Below are positions 35,472-46,479 of a stretch of 64,000 nucleotides of DNA, in pieces. The number at the start of each line of letters is the position of its first letter. Position 1 is the stretch's first letter. The notes under the pieces are model-generated. The model saw only the letters and a list, made by a program, of their open reading frames with translations. It made no database searches and was not told where the DNA came from. The DNA comes from Simmondsia chinensis (Eukaryota; Streptophyta; Magnoliopsida; Caryophyllales; Simmondsiaceae). The DNA is taken from NCBI GenBank assembly GCA_018398585.1, contig JAGTTD010000010.1, positions 31,784,638-31,848,637 on the forward strand, in the 5' to 3' direction. A program made the translations under genes and the position numbers.

Positions 35472-36269
35472 TAGTATCATACACTAAAATTTTCTTTACA
35501 AATTGCCCATATTATGGGCTTTGAAATTTTTTGGGCTTTGGCCCAAACAACAGATTGATTAATTTTGAATTTGTAAGGGTCTGGTGGTGACAAATTGGAT
35601 TTATAAGAGAAATCATAGGAATTCAATTACTTTGTGTTAGAACTGAATACGGGAAAATAATTGATATGATTGAGAAGCGCTTGAGATTTGGGCCTCGTTT
35701 GGTTAACATGGAAATTGAATTTATAAGAGAAATCATAGAAATTCAATTCTTTTCTGTTGGAACTGAACAAAGAAAAGTATTATATAAAACATATAAAGTA
35801 GAAAGATATTATCTAGAGTATAAAGAAATGACAAAATACCAATAATATATTAGTTAAGTGAGGCGCGGATCATACTCTCTTTAAGACGGTTTCGCACCCC
35901 TATTAGATCAAAATCGGTGCAGTAGGTATCAGCGCATCGCCTCTAGGATACAACGCCCAACTATCATTCCCACTTTCTTAGTCTGCACAACTTTAAAAGT
36001 TATAACCTTCGTAACACCTTACTTAGTCAAGGTAATTAACAAAACCAAAAAGATTTTTTTTAAGGAAAAACCGTACTGTGTTTTCAATATTTTTGAAATG
36101 CTTAAATTCCTCTCAAGTATCAATCACATTCTTATATTAAAAAACATCTCAACTTCTCTAATGCAAAAGTGTACGTTGCTAATTTCAATTAGTGCATGTA
36201 ACGCATGAATACAATTGCATTATTAGCCTGTAATAATATATTTATTATATTATATTTTTAAAGCTCCAA

Positions 36270-36467
36270 TGAAAGAATGAGGAGATAAAATAATGAGGAG
36301 CACACCAAAATGAGGAGGCCCTATCTCATATTTATAACAATATAATCTCTTACAATATATGGAAACATTTACATATTTAACCTATACAATATATACTTTC
36401 CATAACATAATATATTCTAGCAATGTAATTTTTCCATAATATATTATATTCTAACATTATTTTAACG
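36270..36467 (-). repeat. 3' LTR of the gag-less copia element
   Basis: 198 bp. Compared with the 5' LTR it keeps about 47 bp around GATAGGGCCTCCTCATTTTGG near its U5 end. Confidence 0.88.
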
Positions 36468-36479
36468 TCCCCCCTCAAC

Positions 36480-39400
36480 CGAAACAGGAGGTAACCGAAT
36501 GTGAAGGTTGGACTTGAAAAGCAGAAAGAGATGTCGCGGAAGACTCTTTGTGAAGATATCTGTAATTTGTTGAGACGAAGGTACATGAAGAACTCGAACA
36601 AGGCCCATTTGAACACGTTCTCTTACGAAATGGATGTCGATCTCGATATGCTTTGTACGAACATGCTGAATAGAATTCGTAGACAAGTACATGGCAGAGA
36701 CATTGTCACAATAGACCAAAGTAGCCCGAGGAAGAAGAAGACTGAGCTCACTAACGGCATTGGCAACGGCATGATATTCAGCCTTTGCGTTGGAACGGGA
36801 GACTATGGGTTGTCGTTTGGAGGACCAGGAGACAATGTTGCCCTCGAGAAAAACACACAATCCAGAAGTAGAACAACGAGAATCGGGGCAACCAGCCCAA
36901 TCAGCATCGAAGTATGCCACGAGTTGGTCCAAACAAGTAGGGGAGATAGTCAGACCACGATCAATTGTGCCCTTGATATATCGAAGGATGCGTTTAACAG
37001 CCATCCAGTGAGATGAGCGTGGAGCATGCATAAATAGACACACCTGTTGCACTGCATAAAAAATGTTAGGACGAGTAAAGATGAGATATTAAAGGGCACC
37101 AACAATGGACCTATATAAGGTGGGATCAGTCATAAGTTCGCCATCTTCTAAAGAAAGCTTGGACTTGAAATCTGTAGGTGTAGCAACAGGCTTACAGGAG
37201 AGCATGTCAGTCTCGTCCAGAAGATCATGTGCATATTTAGATTGAGACAAGAATAACCCTGAAGAGGTGAGATACTGAGATGCCGAGAAAGTAATTAAGG
37301 TGCCCCAAGTCGGTCATATCAAACTCAGAGTGAAGAGAGTGAAGTAGATCATGAAGTAGCGCATGAGAAGAGGCCATGAGAATGATATCATCAACATAGA
37401 CCAATATAATATAGCCACATCATGTCCACGATGTAAGACAAATAAAGAAGAATCTGACTTACACCTTCGAAAACCCAACCGTTGTAAAAAGGTAGCAAAA
37501 CGAGTGTACCAGGCACGAGGTGCCTATTTGAGACCGTAAAGAGACTTATTAAAATGATCAGGATACTGAGAGCTAATGAAACCTGGTGGTTGCTTTATAT
37601 AGACCTCTTCATTAAGTGTGCCATTAAGAAAAGCATTTTTGACATCGAGCTGATGAATAGGCCAGCGTCAAGAAGTAGCAATAGTCAAAACAGTACGAAC
37701 AGTAGCAGGTTTAAAAACAGGACTGAAAGTTTCACCCTAGTCGATGTCATACCGCTGTGTAAGTCCCTGGGCAACTAACCGAGCTTTGTACCATTCAACT
37801 TGACCTGTAGATGTTTGTTTAATACGAAAAACCCACTTGGAGTCAACAATGTTATCATGAGGGAGCGGAGGAACAAGATCACATGTCTTATTACGAGTAA
37901 GAGCATTAAATTCGTCGAGCATAGCATGCTTCCAGTTCTCATCAGTAAGTGCCTGCTTACAAGAAAAAGGTACCTCGGGCAAAGTACTATGAGCAATCAT
38001 AGAAGGTTTGAGAAGAGGTTTTACAATACCAACACGAGCACGAGTCACCATGGGATAAATAGAGGAAGTAGGGGGAGCCGAATCCGGTGCGGGCGGATGT
38101 GCAACCACGTTTAGTGGCATGGTTGGAGGGGCTGCAGGCGCAGCCGGTGGTACAGGAGCCGCGGGGGGCGGTGCGGCAGTTGTGGTGGGTGGCCCCGTAG
38201 GGGGCGGCCGCAGCGGTGGTTGGAGGCCCACGAACGGTGAAGACATGAGCGGAGGAGAAAAGACTTGATGAAGGCGGGTCATTATACCTTGAGAGAAAGT
38301 GTCCAATCATGCAAATGAAAAATCTGCTTCATCAAAAACGACATGCCTCGAAATAATGACTTTATTAGTAGAAAGATCCAAACATTTATAACATTTGTGA
38401 TTCTGTGAGTAGCCCAAGAAAACACATAAGGTAAAGCGTGGAGCAAGCTTTTGAGACGTGTTGGCACTCAGATTCGGATAGCAGGCACTACCAAAAACCC
38501 GAAGATGATCGTAATTAACTTGCTTCTTGTACAAACGTTGAAAGGGGATCTTTTTCTTAATAGAAGTGGATGGTAGAAGGTTGATAATATGAGCTGCAAT
38601 AGAAACTGCTTCAACCCAAAATTCCAAAGGCATGCATGCTCGAAATAAGAGGGAATGCATCATGTTACCAATAGTATGATGCATGCGTTCAGCTTTCCCA
38701 TTCTGTTGAGAGGTGTGAGGGCAGGAAACCCTACTAAGAGTGCCCCTTTGTAGAAAAGGACTATTAAAGTCACGGTTGATATATTCAGTGCCATTATCAC
38801 ATTGAAAATATTTGATTTCCACACCAAATTGATTCAACACAAGATTACGAAATTGAGCAAACAGGTCAAAAACCTTAGATTTGGCACGCATAGGATAAAT
38901 CCACACAAAATGAGAATAATCATCCAATAATAGCAAATAATACTTAAAACCACTGAAACCGATAACAGGCGATGTCCATATATCAGAATGAACAATATCG
39001 AAGGGACGTGTAGTAATAGTGACGGACTTTTAAAAAGGTAAACGGCTATGCTTACCGAATTGGCAAGCATGACACAAACTGGACTCAGAAGAACTTGGAG
39101 AAGTAATAAATTTTTGTTTGACTAAAGTGGACAAGACTGGCTCCCCGGGATGGCCAAGTTGACGATGCCAGAGAGATTGTGTGTTTTTGGAAGCAACTAA
39201 GGAAACATGTGCGGAGGATGCCACATGCTGCCCGGGTTGACCAAGTCGACTGACTGCGTTTGGTTTGGGAACAGCGAAAAGAGGCCCCGAGCTAGCACAA
39301 CGAATAATGAGGGACATTGTTTTAGCATTTTTAACAGAGAAACCACCCGAGTCAAATTCTAAAAGGCAACAAATTTTCTTTACGGAATTGACGAACATAG

Positions 39401-39880
39401 ATTAAATTAGTGGAAAGACCAGGAACATAAAAGACATTATGCAAATTGAAATGGCCAATAGGTGTCATAAGAGAACTAGATCCAGTCCCAGCAATCGATA
39501 AACAAGCGCCATTACCAACTAATATTTTATCATAACCATGATAAGGACGAAGAGACATTAGCAAACTGGGGTTATTAGTCATATGAGACGATGCACTACT
39601 ATCCATTATCCAGAGAAAATCAACCATAGGAGTAGAATGAGCAGTTAGAGATTGAAAAACAGTTTGAGGAGACACAAACCCTGAATAGAAATTAAAACCA
39701 GTGGCGTAGGTCTTAATTGCGGAATGAAAAAGTGGTGGATATGACATATTATCACCATAAATAGAAGCACCGAAGAAAGGTAACCCGGGTTGTAAGGTAG
39801 AACTAATCATTGGGGTGAGCATAATCGTCAGCAACCAGCAAACAAAGACAGTGCAAATCAAGTCGAACACCATGAATAAA
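36480..39880 (-). pseudogene. Copia protease, integrase, RT and RNase H without gag
   Basis: Protease: WIMDSSASSHMTNN (about 39610). Pre-integrase zinc-binding: LWHRQLGHPG...CHACQFGKH (about 39180-39050). Integrase core: LLLDDYSHFVWIYPM, FQCDNGTEY and SCPHTSQQNGKAE (38936-38690). RT: WKHAMLDEFNALTRNKTCDL (about 37950), RLVAQGLTQRY, then [14 protein letters not shown], and a YVDDI-type box near 37395 in another frame. RNase H: YFDADWAGCPDSRCST (about 36890), SRSNAKAEYHAVA and the end TDIFTKSLP. Stops and frameshifts occur mainly in RT (36.5-37.7 kb region), so it is inactive. No capsid or CCHC sequence is found upstream. Confidence 0.9.
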
Positions 39881-39990
39881 ATACCATTTCGGCGGCTAGG
39901 GTTAGCCTATATATATTTTTTTTTGTGGGGGTTTTTTTTTTTTTGGAAAGGGAAGGCTAGGGTTTGCCTTTACGAGATGGCTCGAGAGAG

Positions 39991-40001
39991 CTCTGATACC
40001 A
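39991..40001 (-). other. Primer-binding site of the gag-less copia element
   Basis: CTCTGATACCA, reverse complement of TGGTATCAGAG, touching the 5' LTR. Confidence 0.88.
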
Positions 40002-40152
40002 TAAAAGAATGAGGATTTATAATAATATAATCTCTTACAATATACAGAAATATTTACATATTTAACCTATACAATATATACTTTTCATAATATAATATAT
40101 TATAACAATGTAATCTTTCCATGGTATACTATATTCTAACATTATTCTAACA
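40002..40152 (-). repeat. 5' LTR of the gag-less copia element, internally deleted
   Basis: 151 bp, against 198 bp for the 3' LTR. The missing piece lies next to CCTCATT repeats present in the longer copy, which suggests slippage or recombination between direct repeats. Confidence 0.85.
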
Positions 40153-40582
40153 TCCAATTCAATTTTTGATAGAATTTATCAATACTTAAAATAGGTGATA
40201 ATTATTGTTATTGAAAAGGAATTTACCAATAATTTTAAGAATGTAAACATCATTATCAAAATCATATTAAAATTTGGAATCATAATAAAAATATATTTTT
40301 ATTAAAATTTTTAATATTTTGTCAGCGTCACAGGAAGTACGTACAATTATAAGGATGAAAAATTAAACTTCCTGGGAAGTAAGGAATTAAAACTAACCTC
40401 TTGGGGCTAGGAATTTGAAATTACTGAGGAATTTTTATTTCCGTATTTTTTCAATTTTTTGATAATTAAACAAGGCCTTAATATACGTTCTAAAAAAACA
40501 AGGCTTTAATATATAGTGGTAACTTATTTGGCAGTGACCTCCCTGGAAATTGCTAAATGTCTTGAGGGGGGAAGATCTTATA

Positions 40583-40816
40583 AAGGAACATATCCAATGC
40601 CTCAAAGGCTCCCGCCTACACAGGGTCTGGGGGCGGATGAATGTAGCTTTCCCTTTTCAGGGTGTTAACTTGAAGAGAGACTGTTTCCCAGTGCTCCCAA
40701 CCTGAGGGTGAGTGCTTCCCAGGAGGTTACCCATCCTTGTACTACTCTCACCCAAGCACGCTTAACTTCAGAGTTCTAATAGGATCCGATGACAGCATGT
40801 TGATGCCCTCTTTGGT
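40583..40816 (-). mobile_element. SINE copy E (5S/RTE family, full length)
   Basis: Read on the minus strand: head ACCAAAGAGGGCATCAACATG, ATCGGATCCTATTAGAACTC, GAAGTTAAGCGTGCTTGGGT and AGGATGGGTAACCTCCTGGG; body GGGAAACAGTCTCTCTTCAAG, GGCGGGAGCC and GAGGCATTGGATATGTTCC. The TSD is 18 bp with one mismatch, AGGGGGGARGATCTTATA (40565-40582 and 40817-40834). Length 234 bp, close to copy F at 41878-42110. Confidence 0.93.
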
Positions 40817-40834
40817 AGGGGGGAGGATCTTATA

Positions 40835-41429
40835 CTGTGGGGTAGTCCACAGCCAATAGTGCTGTAGCCCAACAGCCTAGAGAGAGAGAACTTTTTTTAA
40901 TTTTAAAATTTATTAAATTAATATAAAATAATTTACATACATAAATTTATATTTTGACTAAAGTGATAGAGATTGCGAAATTTTTTTATTTTTTAATTTT
41001 AAATTTAATTATTTTAAAAATTATTAAATTTATATAAAATAAATTTTACATATGAATTTGTAATTTGACTATTTATTAATTAGATATCTGTTAAATTTTT
41101 GTTATCATTTGATATTTTCAAAATTTTCAATCCAAAACTACTATCTTTATGTGATGTTTATATCGTGTCAGATTTTGCTAGATCTAGAGATGGGCAGCGT
41201 TTTCATCCAGTTGAATAATAAGGGCCCCAAACAAGTCAGTGAGGGCCTACTATAAGAGTATGTTCGATCAAATTCCTTTCATAAAAAAAGTATTTTTTTT
41301 TAAACATATTTTTTAGATTTTAAGTGTACTTGCTTTGAAAAGAAAAGTGCTTCTAAATTAAAGCAGAAAAAAAAAAATTTTTTTGCTTTTTTATTTTTAA
41401 ACAGAAGTAATAAATAATACTTCTCTAAA
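40835..41429. other. AT-rich spacer
   Basis: Runs of AAATTTATTAAATTAATATAAAAT repeat loosely (about 40900-41050). No gene seen. Confidence 0.4.
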
Positions 41430-41437
41430 GTAAAAAC

Positions 41438-42470
41438 CTAAGAAGCACGGATACGGATAGAAATATGAGATACAATACGATACCAATATGCCAATACATA
41501 ATTTTTCAAAAAACTAGGATACGAAACCTTGAGGACATGGCAAGTTACTTAAAAATTATGTATTTTCTTAGATAAATATCCATATAAGTGATGAAAAACA
41601 TAATTATAAACTTAAAAATAGAAAAAAAAATTTATAATAGCTTAAGAAAAAAGTAAAGCTTAACAAAAATAGGACAAATTTAAGCATATACAATTAAAAA
41701 AAAAAAAATTAACAGAGGTTCAAGCCACGCCGCCGCCGCTACCGTCTCTCTCACTCTTTTTCTCTTATTGACTTAAGAGATGCTTCTTTCTCCTTTTTTT
41801 TATCACACTCCCTCTCTTGCAAATTATACAAAAATATTAATTTTTTTTTTTTTTTATAAAACAACTATAAAATATTTACCAAAGAGGGCACCAATATGCC
41901 GTTACCGGATCCCATTAAAACTCCAAAGTTAAGCATGCTTGGGCGAGAATAGTACCAGGATGGGTGACCTCCTGGAAAGTCCTCACCTTCGGGTTGGGTG
42001 CACTAGGAAACAGCCTCTCTTTAGGTTAACAGCTTGAAGGGGGAAGGCTGCGTACATCCGCCCTCCAGACCTTGCGCAGGCGGGAGCCCTTAAAGCACTA
42101 GTATGTTCCTAACTATAAAATATTTGAAAATATTAGTTTATTTTTAAAATTTTAAATATAATATATTTTAACTATATAAGATGCATCCTATTATATTATA
42201 TAATATTATATTTTTAAAGTCAAACCATCAAAAACATGTTGGAACGCGAAAGCGTGTTGGAAATTCAAAATTCAATATAAATGCATCGGATTTTTTTTGA
42301 TGTAACGAAAGCGTGTCGGAAACAAATCAAAAACATGTCGGAAATTCAAATTTTAAAAAAAGAAGTCTTGGATACTTTTTTCACTTATCAGACACATATC
42401 GGAACATGTCGGAAGCGTGTTGGTGTCGGATACATGATGAACACCAAAAAAGAGTATCGATGCTTCGTAG
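41438..42470. mobile_element. Non-autonomous hAT-type element carrying a SINE
   Basis: Ends CTAAGAAGCACGGATAC and GTATCGATGCTTCGTAG are inverted repeats, flanked by a perfect 8-bp TSD GTAAAAAC (41430-41437, 42471-42478). The interior has repeated CGTGTCGGA/TATCGGA words and no transposase. The SINE at 41878-42110 with its own TSD is nested inside, so the hAT element is older. Confidence 0.88.
41878..42110 (+). mobile_element. SINE copy F (5S/RTE family, reference copy)
   Basis: 233 bp between perfect 15-bp direct repeats AACTATAAAATATTT (41863-41877, 42111-42125). The head (about 41884-42000) matches 5S rRNA from near nucleotide 18 through the internal promoter: ACCGGATCCCATTAAAACTC, AAGTTAAGCATGCTTGGGCG and AGGATGGGTGACCTCCTGG. 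The body then reads AGGAAACAGCCTCTCTTTAG, GAAGGCTGCGTACATCCG, GACCTTGCGCAGGCGGGAGC and GCACTAGTATGTTCCT. There are no LTRs, no primer-binding site and no coding frame. The retained box A, intermediate element and box C suggest RNA polymerase III transcription from a 5S-type (type 1) promoter. The class call is inference from layout and TSDs. Confidence 0.93.
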
Positions 42471-42775
42471 GTAAAAACACGAGCAAAAACTAATTTTTTT
42501 TAAAATAAGAATACATGTACTCACAAAACTTTTTACAAAAGAGTTTAAACAGAAAGTACTCACGAAAATGCAATTTTTACAACATGATCAAATATGCCGT
42601 AAAGGAAGAATATCGAATAAAGGCACTGATGATGCAGATAAGGATCGGAATAACCTAATCGAGACAACAAAAGGAGTTTTAATTATGGAATAATTAGAAT
42701 TTTATTTATTAGTATTTAGTTTTATTGAATTATGTAATTAAATTTAGGGTTTTGGAGTTATATTATTATTAGAAG

Positions 42776-43637
42776 CAGGGATGAACATGGGTCAGGTACC
42801 CTATCTAAAATATATTTCAGGTTGGGTATCCAAAACATTAAAATCACTAAAATTAATACCCATAATATGACCTAAAAATTCGGATACTCAGATCGATCGG
42901 GTACCCTAAAAGATTGGGTTGGATCACATCTGGTCAGGTACCCGGCCATTTGATTAAAATTTCTTATAAAATAATTTTATGAAAGAAATATACAACTATC
43001 CACTGTTATACCATTAAAATGTTTCTGAATATACTATAAATTTATTATAACACTATTCCACTTGAGCTTCATAATCTAAAATTAAAAAAGATCATGCACA
43101 TAATTGTCATACTTTGATTATTACAAAACCATAAACCATCTTAAAATAGCCGTAAGATATAAACCAAAGTTTCATAAACATGTGAAAGCTCAAAATTTGC
43201 ATATAGAAAGATATAGCATAGCAAAAAAGAATCTTTATTCTACTAATCTACTGTTGCCGATTCATTCAAAAACTAAGAGAATTGTCTTTTAGGGAAAGCT
43301 TTTGTTGAAAGAAGAAAGAAAAAAATGCATAATCTGGAAAATGTTTTTGGGAATTTAGAATTACACCTGCAACCTTAATGTTTAATGAAAATAAAAAACC
43401 AACTATTCTAAATATAATCTAAATATTTATTAAGACAATATATATGATCAATATCGGGTCGGATCGAATACCCAAAAATTTTCCAAAATGATACCCGTAT
43501 CCTAACCGGTATCCATAGTTCAACGGGTCGGGTATACCCTAACCGAATATTTTCAAGTCGGTTACCCTGATTTTTCGGATCGGATTTGGTTCGATTTCTC
43601 GGGTTTTCGGATATTCAGGTATGTTTGCTCACCCCTA
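42776..43637. mobile_element. Non-autonomous hAT-type element
   Basis: Left end CAGGGATGAACAT and right end TTTGCTCACCCCTA (inverse TAGGGGTGAGCAAA) match the hAT CAGGGGTG pattern. The flanks ATTAGAAG and ATTATAAG (42768-42775, 43638-43645) agree at 7 of 8. Both ends are rich in GGGTACC/CGGGTCGG words. No transposase frame. Confidence 0.75.
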
Positions 43638-43645
43638 ATTATAAG

Positions 43646-44808
43646 TAGTAGAGTTTGATTTAAAGTAAGATTAGTTCTTAAAATTAAATTATTATTATTT
43701 TTATGAGTAAGGTTTTTGTATGTCTATAAATAGGTCATTAATTTATAGTTTTTGTATACTTTTGATGAATTGAATAATTTTATGAATTGTTTTGTTTGAG
43801 TTAATCTTTGTAGTTTTTATTTTGAAATAGTTCAATAAAAATTACATAACTCCTCTTTAACTTATTGCTCGGGTATTCGAAAAATGAATGAGTTTTAGCT
43901 GATCCCTCTTAATCTAGAATCATTTGGTATGATTAACGGGTTAGAAACTCCTTTGTCCCAAGATTCCCATTCAAAGCGCTGCATCAGGCACCTCATGTTT
44001 GAATTAGAGCTCAGGCTTAACAAGTTAGCTACAAACACTTGGCCCAAAACACATGTATATTTTATGAATTTGTTTTGTGAAAGAAGGAAAGCCAAGCTCT
44101 GAAACAAGCAACTAACAAGTTAGATTCACTAACTTTCAACCAGCTATTCCCTTTGAAATTATGTAATATTTTATATTTTATCATGTAATTAGTAGCAGAA
44201 ATAATCGTATTTAGTATAGGCTTAACTGAGTGAATAAATGGAAGCACAGGATCCTAAGAGTCTTTATCTCTTCCTCTTAATTGTACACGTACTATAAATA
44301 GATAGCTTTGTGAATGAAAGTATCATCCAATTCTCTCACTTTATTCTTGTGTTCGTATTTTGTTATTAGTTTATTTTAGTTTTTAAAGATTCATTAACAA
44401 GTAACTAATGACACCATTAACAAGCTATCCACAAATTTCATTCTCATTTCAACCCAATTCCATTAAGATTATTGGACCTATTTGAACTCAGCTCGTTTAC
44501 TTATGAAGCTCCCACAATAAATAATAACGAGCTCTAGTTGACGTTAAACATGACTAACTACGTACATCAATGAGACTTGACACAAAATAATCCACGTGAT
44601 CTCAACACAACTTGAGGAGCCCAACAAAAGGGGGGAAAAAAAAGTTTTTCCTTTTTGTAGAAGAAGAGGCAATTGTATTATTGCTCATAATAACATAAAA
44701 GTATCACCAAATCTTCAAAGATATGCCAATAATTACAAAAATTAAGCGAAATAATGTTATACCATGGCACACCTTGAAGCTGGTCGCTTGCAAGTTTCAT
44801 TGTTATAG
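43646..44808. other. AT-rich stretch with LTR-like promoter sequence
   Basis: At 44288-44400 CTATAAATAGATAGC is followed by GTGAATGAAAG and ATTCTCTCACTTTATTC, typical of the TATA-to-R region of copia LTRs; upstream words such as AACTAACAAGTTAG also fit. I could not find both ends or a TSD. Nothing else recognised. Confidence 0.35.
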
Positions 44809-45099
44809 TTACTCCGACTCTTCATTTTGCTCAAGAGCAACCATGTTGAATAAGGATACATATACGTCTGTATGGTACTTAGACCCTTCAAAGACCAAAA
44901 ATATAGAAAGATCTTAAACTGTAGCGGATCTGATCTCTATACCATGTCCAGCTTTTGTATCCGAGTGTGGTAACATATAGCATTAAGCAAACACCTTCAA
45001 AGGCCAAACTTCGAATCATCTGAGAACCATCAACTGTATAATGGCTGATGCTGTAACTGCAATGGTGAACGGTGTCGTCCAGCCTTGACTGAGGACCGC
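44809..45099 (-). pseudogene. Two 3'-terminal exons of an unidentified protein gene
   Basis: Minus strand. The upper exon 44995-45099 follows an acceptor AATGCAACAG and ends TTTGAAG|GTGTTT; the lower exon 44809-44885 follows ACTTTGAAG-type CTTTGAAG and runs to TAA. The 109-nt intron is phase 1, and joining it keeps a frame that reads GGPQSRLDDTVHH, ISHYTVDGSQMIRSLAFEG, then SKYHTDVYVSLF and NMVALEQNEESE. The acidic C-terminus and clean splice signals look like a real gene end. I do not recognise the family. No upstream exon is visible before the TRIM fragment and hAT element at 45410-46479, so it is probably a fragment or a gene disrupted by insertions. Confidence 0.4.
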
Positions 45100-45409
45100 C
45101 TGTTGCATTTTTATGTAAAATCAAGAATTAAAAACTGAACTTTTGTTTAAAAACATAATTTTAATTTTAATTTTAATTTAATTTCAATTCAAGCAATGCC
45201 AAAAGAGGAATCGGACATCTCGGTTTTTATTTTTTCGTGTAGCCTATTAATATCACATAAAAAGAGCGAGAAATTACAGATAAATCATGTCTGCAATATG
45301 AGATTTTATGCAAGTAGTAATGAAATGGAAGCACATAACATGCTACGAGGGCTTTGGTCTACTGGTAAAAATAAAATATTACCAATGTTCTTAAAATTTC
45401 ATCCCACGG

Positions 45410-45485
45410 GATTGGCATACAAAAGATCCACATATAAACTCAAGTGGGATTCCAATGGTGGATTAGCCCATTAGGCTTATATATT
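45410..45485 (-). repeat. TRIM LTR fragment
   Basis: TCCACATATAAACTCAAGTG, GGATTCCA and TTAGGCTTATA match the reverse complement of the LTR at 60524-60721, with about 30 bp missing in the middle. Confidence 0.55.
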
Positions 45486-45618
45486 GAACTTTTCTCTCTA
45501 ACAACTCCAATGCCATTCTTATTGTATTTACATATGAAGTTCTTAAAGAAACTCAAGCTCGAGGACTGAGGAGGTCCTAAGTTTAAACCTTTGTACCGAA
45601 AACTCGCTTACATAACAC

Positions 45619-46479
45619 CTATGTTACTCGGACTCGGGAAGAAGGGTCGGGTACGGATGTGGATCCGAGGGTTGGACACTTGGATTATAAAATTCTAAGA
45701 TACGGGGATTTGGTCAACAAGTGTCCTGACTTTTATATTGGGTACAGGTACGACTCGGCAAAAGAGTCAAACCTTAATCTTGGACACAAATATTAATGCC
45801 ATATTTTTTTTAGTAAAATATTATAATTTTAATTCAAGATTAAGAAAGTGCATGGAAAAATTTATATGTTATCAAGAAAATGAAAGGAAAAAAAAAATAT
45901 TAATGCCACATTTTATAAAGTAAAATATTATAATTTTAATCTTTTTTGCCCTATTGGCCTTATCCCCTTCACATTGATCCAAAAAAAAAAAAAAAGCCTT
46001 ATCCCCTTCACATACAGTTGTTTCCACTTCATTAATGAGGCGTCTAAGGGAAGCCAACGTTTGAATTTTAACGGCTAATCTCAGCCCTTATTTCTCTCCC
46101 CATCCTACGGTGCTCGATGGGCCACGTGTCAGCATGAGGGCACCCGATTTTTGGTGTTTGTTTAAGAGAATAAGAGTCGTTGATTTGCTTGCTTTGGACG
46201 GCTGGGATGAGAGAGGTGTGGATTGAGATTTGGGGATATAAAAGCCCCTTTTTTACTGTGAGAAAAAGCATACTCTTCATCTTCCTCTCTTTCTCCCTCC
46301 AAGGCTTTCTAGGGTTTTACTTTGGTCTTTATGGTTTTCATCCTCACTTATTTTTTTTCCCCCTCAATTTCGAAAGATACCCGAGTCAGCCGGATCCGAC
46401 TCGTATCCCGGGTCGTATCCCGGGTCGTGTCGTGTCGACCCGGGTACGTCCGGTAAAATGAAGGATCCGGGTAACATTG
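45619..46479. mobile_element. Non-autonomous hAT-type element with promoter-like cargo
   Basis: Ends CTATGTTACTCGGACTCGG and GGATCCGGGTAACATTG are inverted repeats, flanked by a perfect 8-bp TSD CATAACAC (45611-45618, 46480-46487). The outer parts have hAT-like GGGTCGGGTACGG and GGGTCGTATCCCGGGTCG words. The middle (about 46020-46360) is different in composition and looks like a gene promoter and leader. No transposase. Confidence 0.85.
46123..46244 (+). promoter_or_regulatory. Promoter-like DNA inside the hAT element
   Basis: A G-box CACGTG (46123-46128) is followed by a TATA box ATATAAAAG (46236-46244, context GGGGATATAAAAGCCCC). Then comes a CT-rich leader ending CTAGGGTTTTACTTTGG (about 46308), as seen in many housekeeping gene leaders. 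No long ORF follows. Capture from a host gene is inference. Confidence 0.45.

Larger units (their letters stand above)
36270..40152 (-). mobile_element. Ty1/copia element lacking gag, with TSD
   Basis: Minus-strand element with 5' LTR 40002-40152, primer-binding site 39991-40001 and 3' LTR 36270-36467. The TSD is TCCAA on both sides (36265-36269, 40153-40157). The internal order is protease, integrase, RT, RNase H. Only about 120 bp separate the primer-binding site from the protease region, so gag is absent. A purine-rich GTTGAGGGGGGA precedes the 3' LTR. It lies inside the MITE 35690-40477. Confidence 0.93.
35690..40477. mobile_element. MITE-like element split by the copia insertion
   Basis: The left end GGGCCTCGTTTGGTTAACAT and the right end ATAATTAAACAAGGCC are inverted copies with mismatches. 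The right flank is TTA and the left TTT, so a Tourist-like TTA duplication is possible but not proven. Without the copia element and its TSD copy the unit would be about 0.9 kb. A second partial copy of its left region lies immediately outside at about 35590-35680. Confidence 0.5.

Noticed and set aside
40583..40816. Cassandra TRIM carrying 5S
   Set aside because: No LTR pair, primer-binding site or polypurine tract; TSDs are 15-21 bp rather than about 5 bp.
41878..42110. Functional 5S rRNA gene
   Set aside because: The head lacks the normal 5' end, carries several changes, is not in a tandem array, and is followed by a SINE body inside one TSD.
44062..44247. Small ORFs in 43.9-44.3 kb
   Set aside because: AT-rich frames without homology that I can recognise, overlapping an LTR-like promoter.
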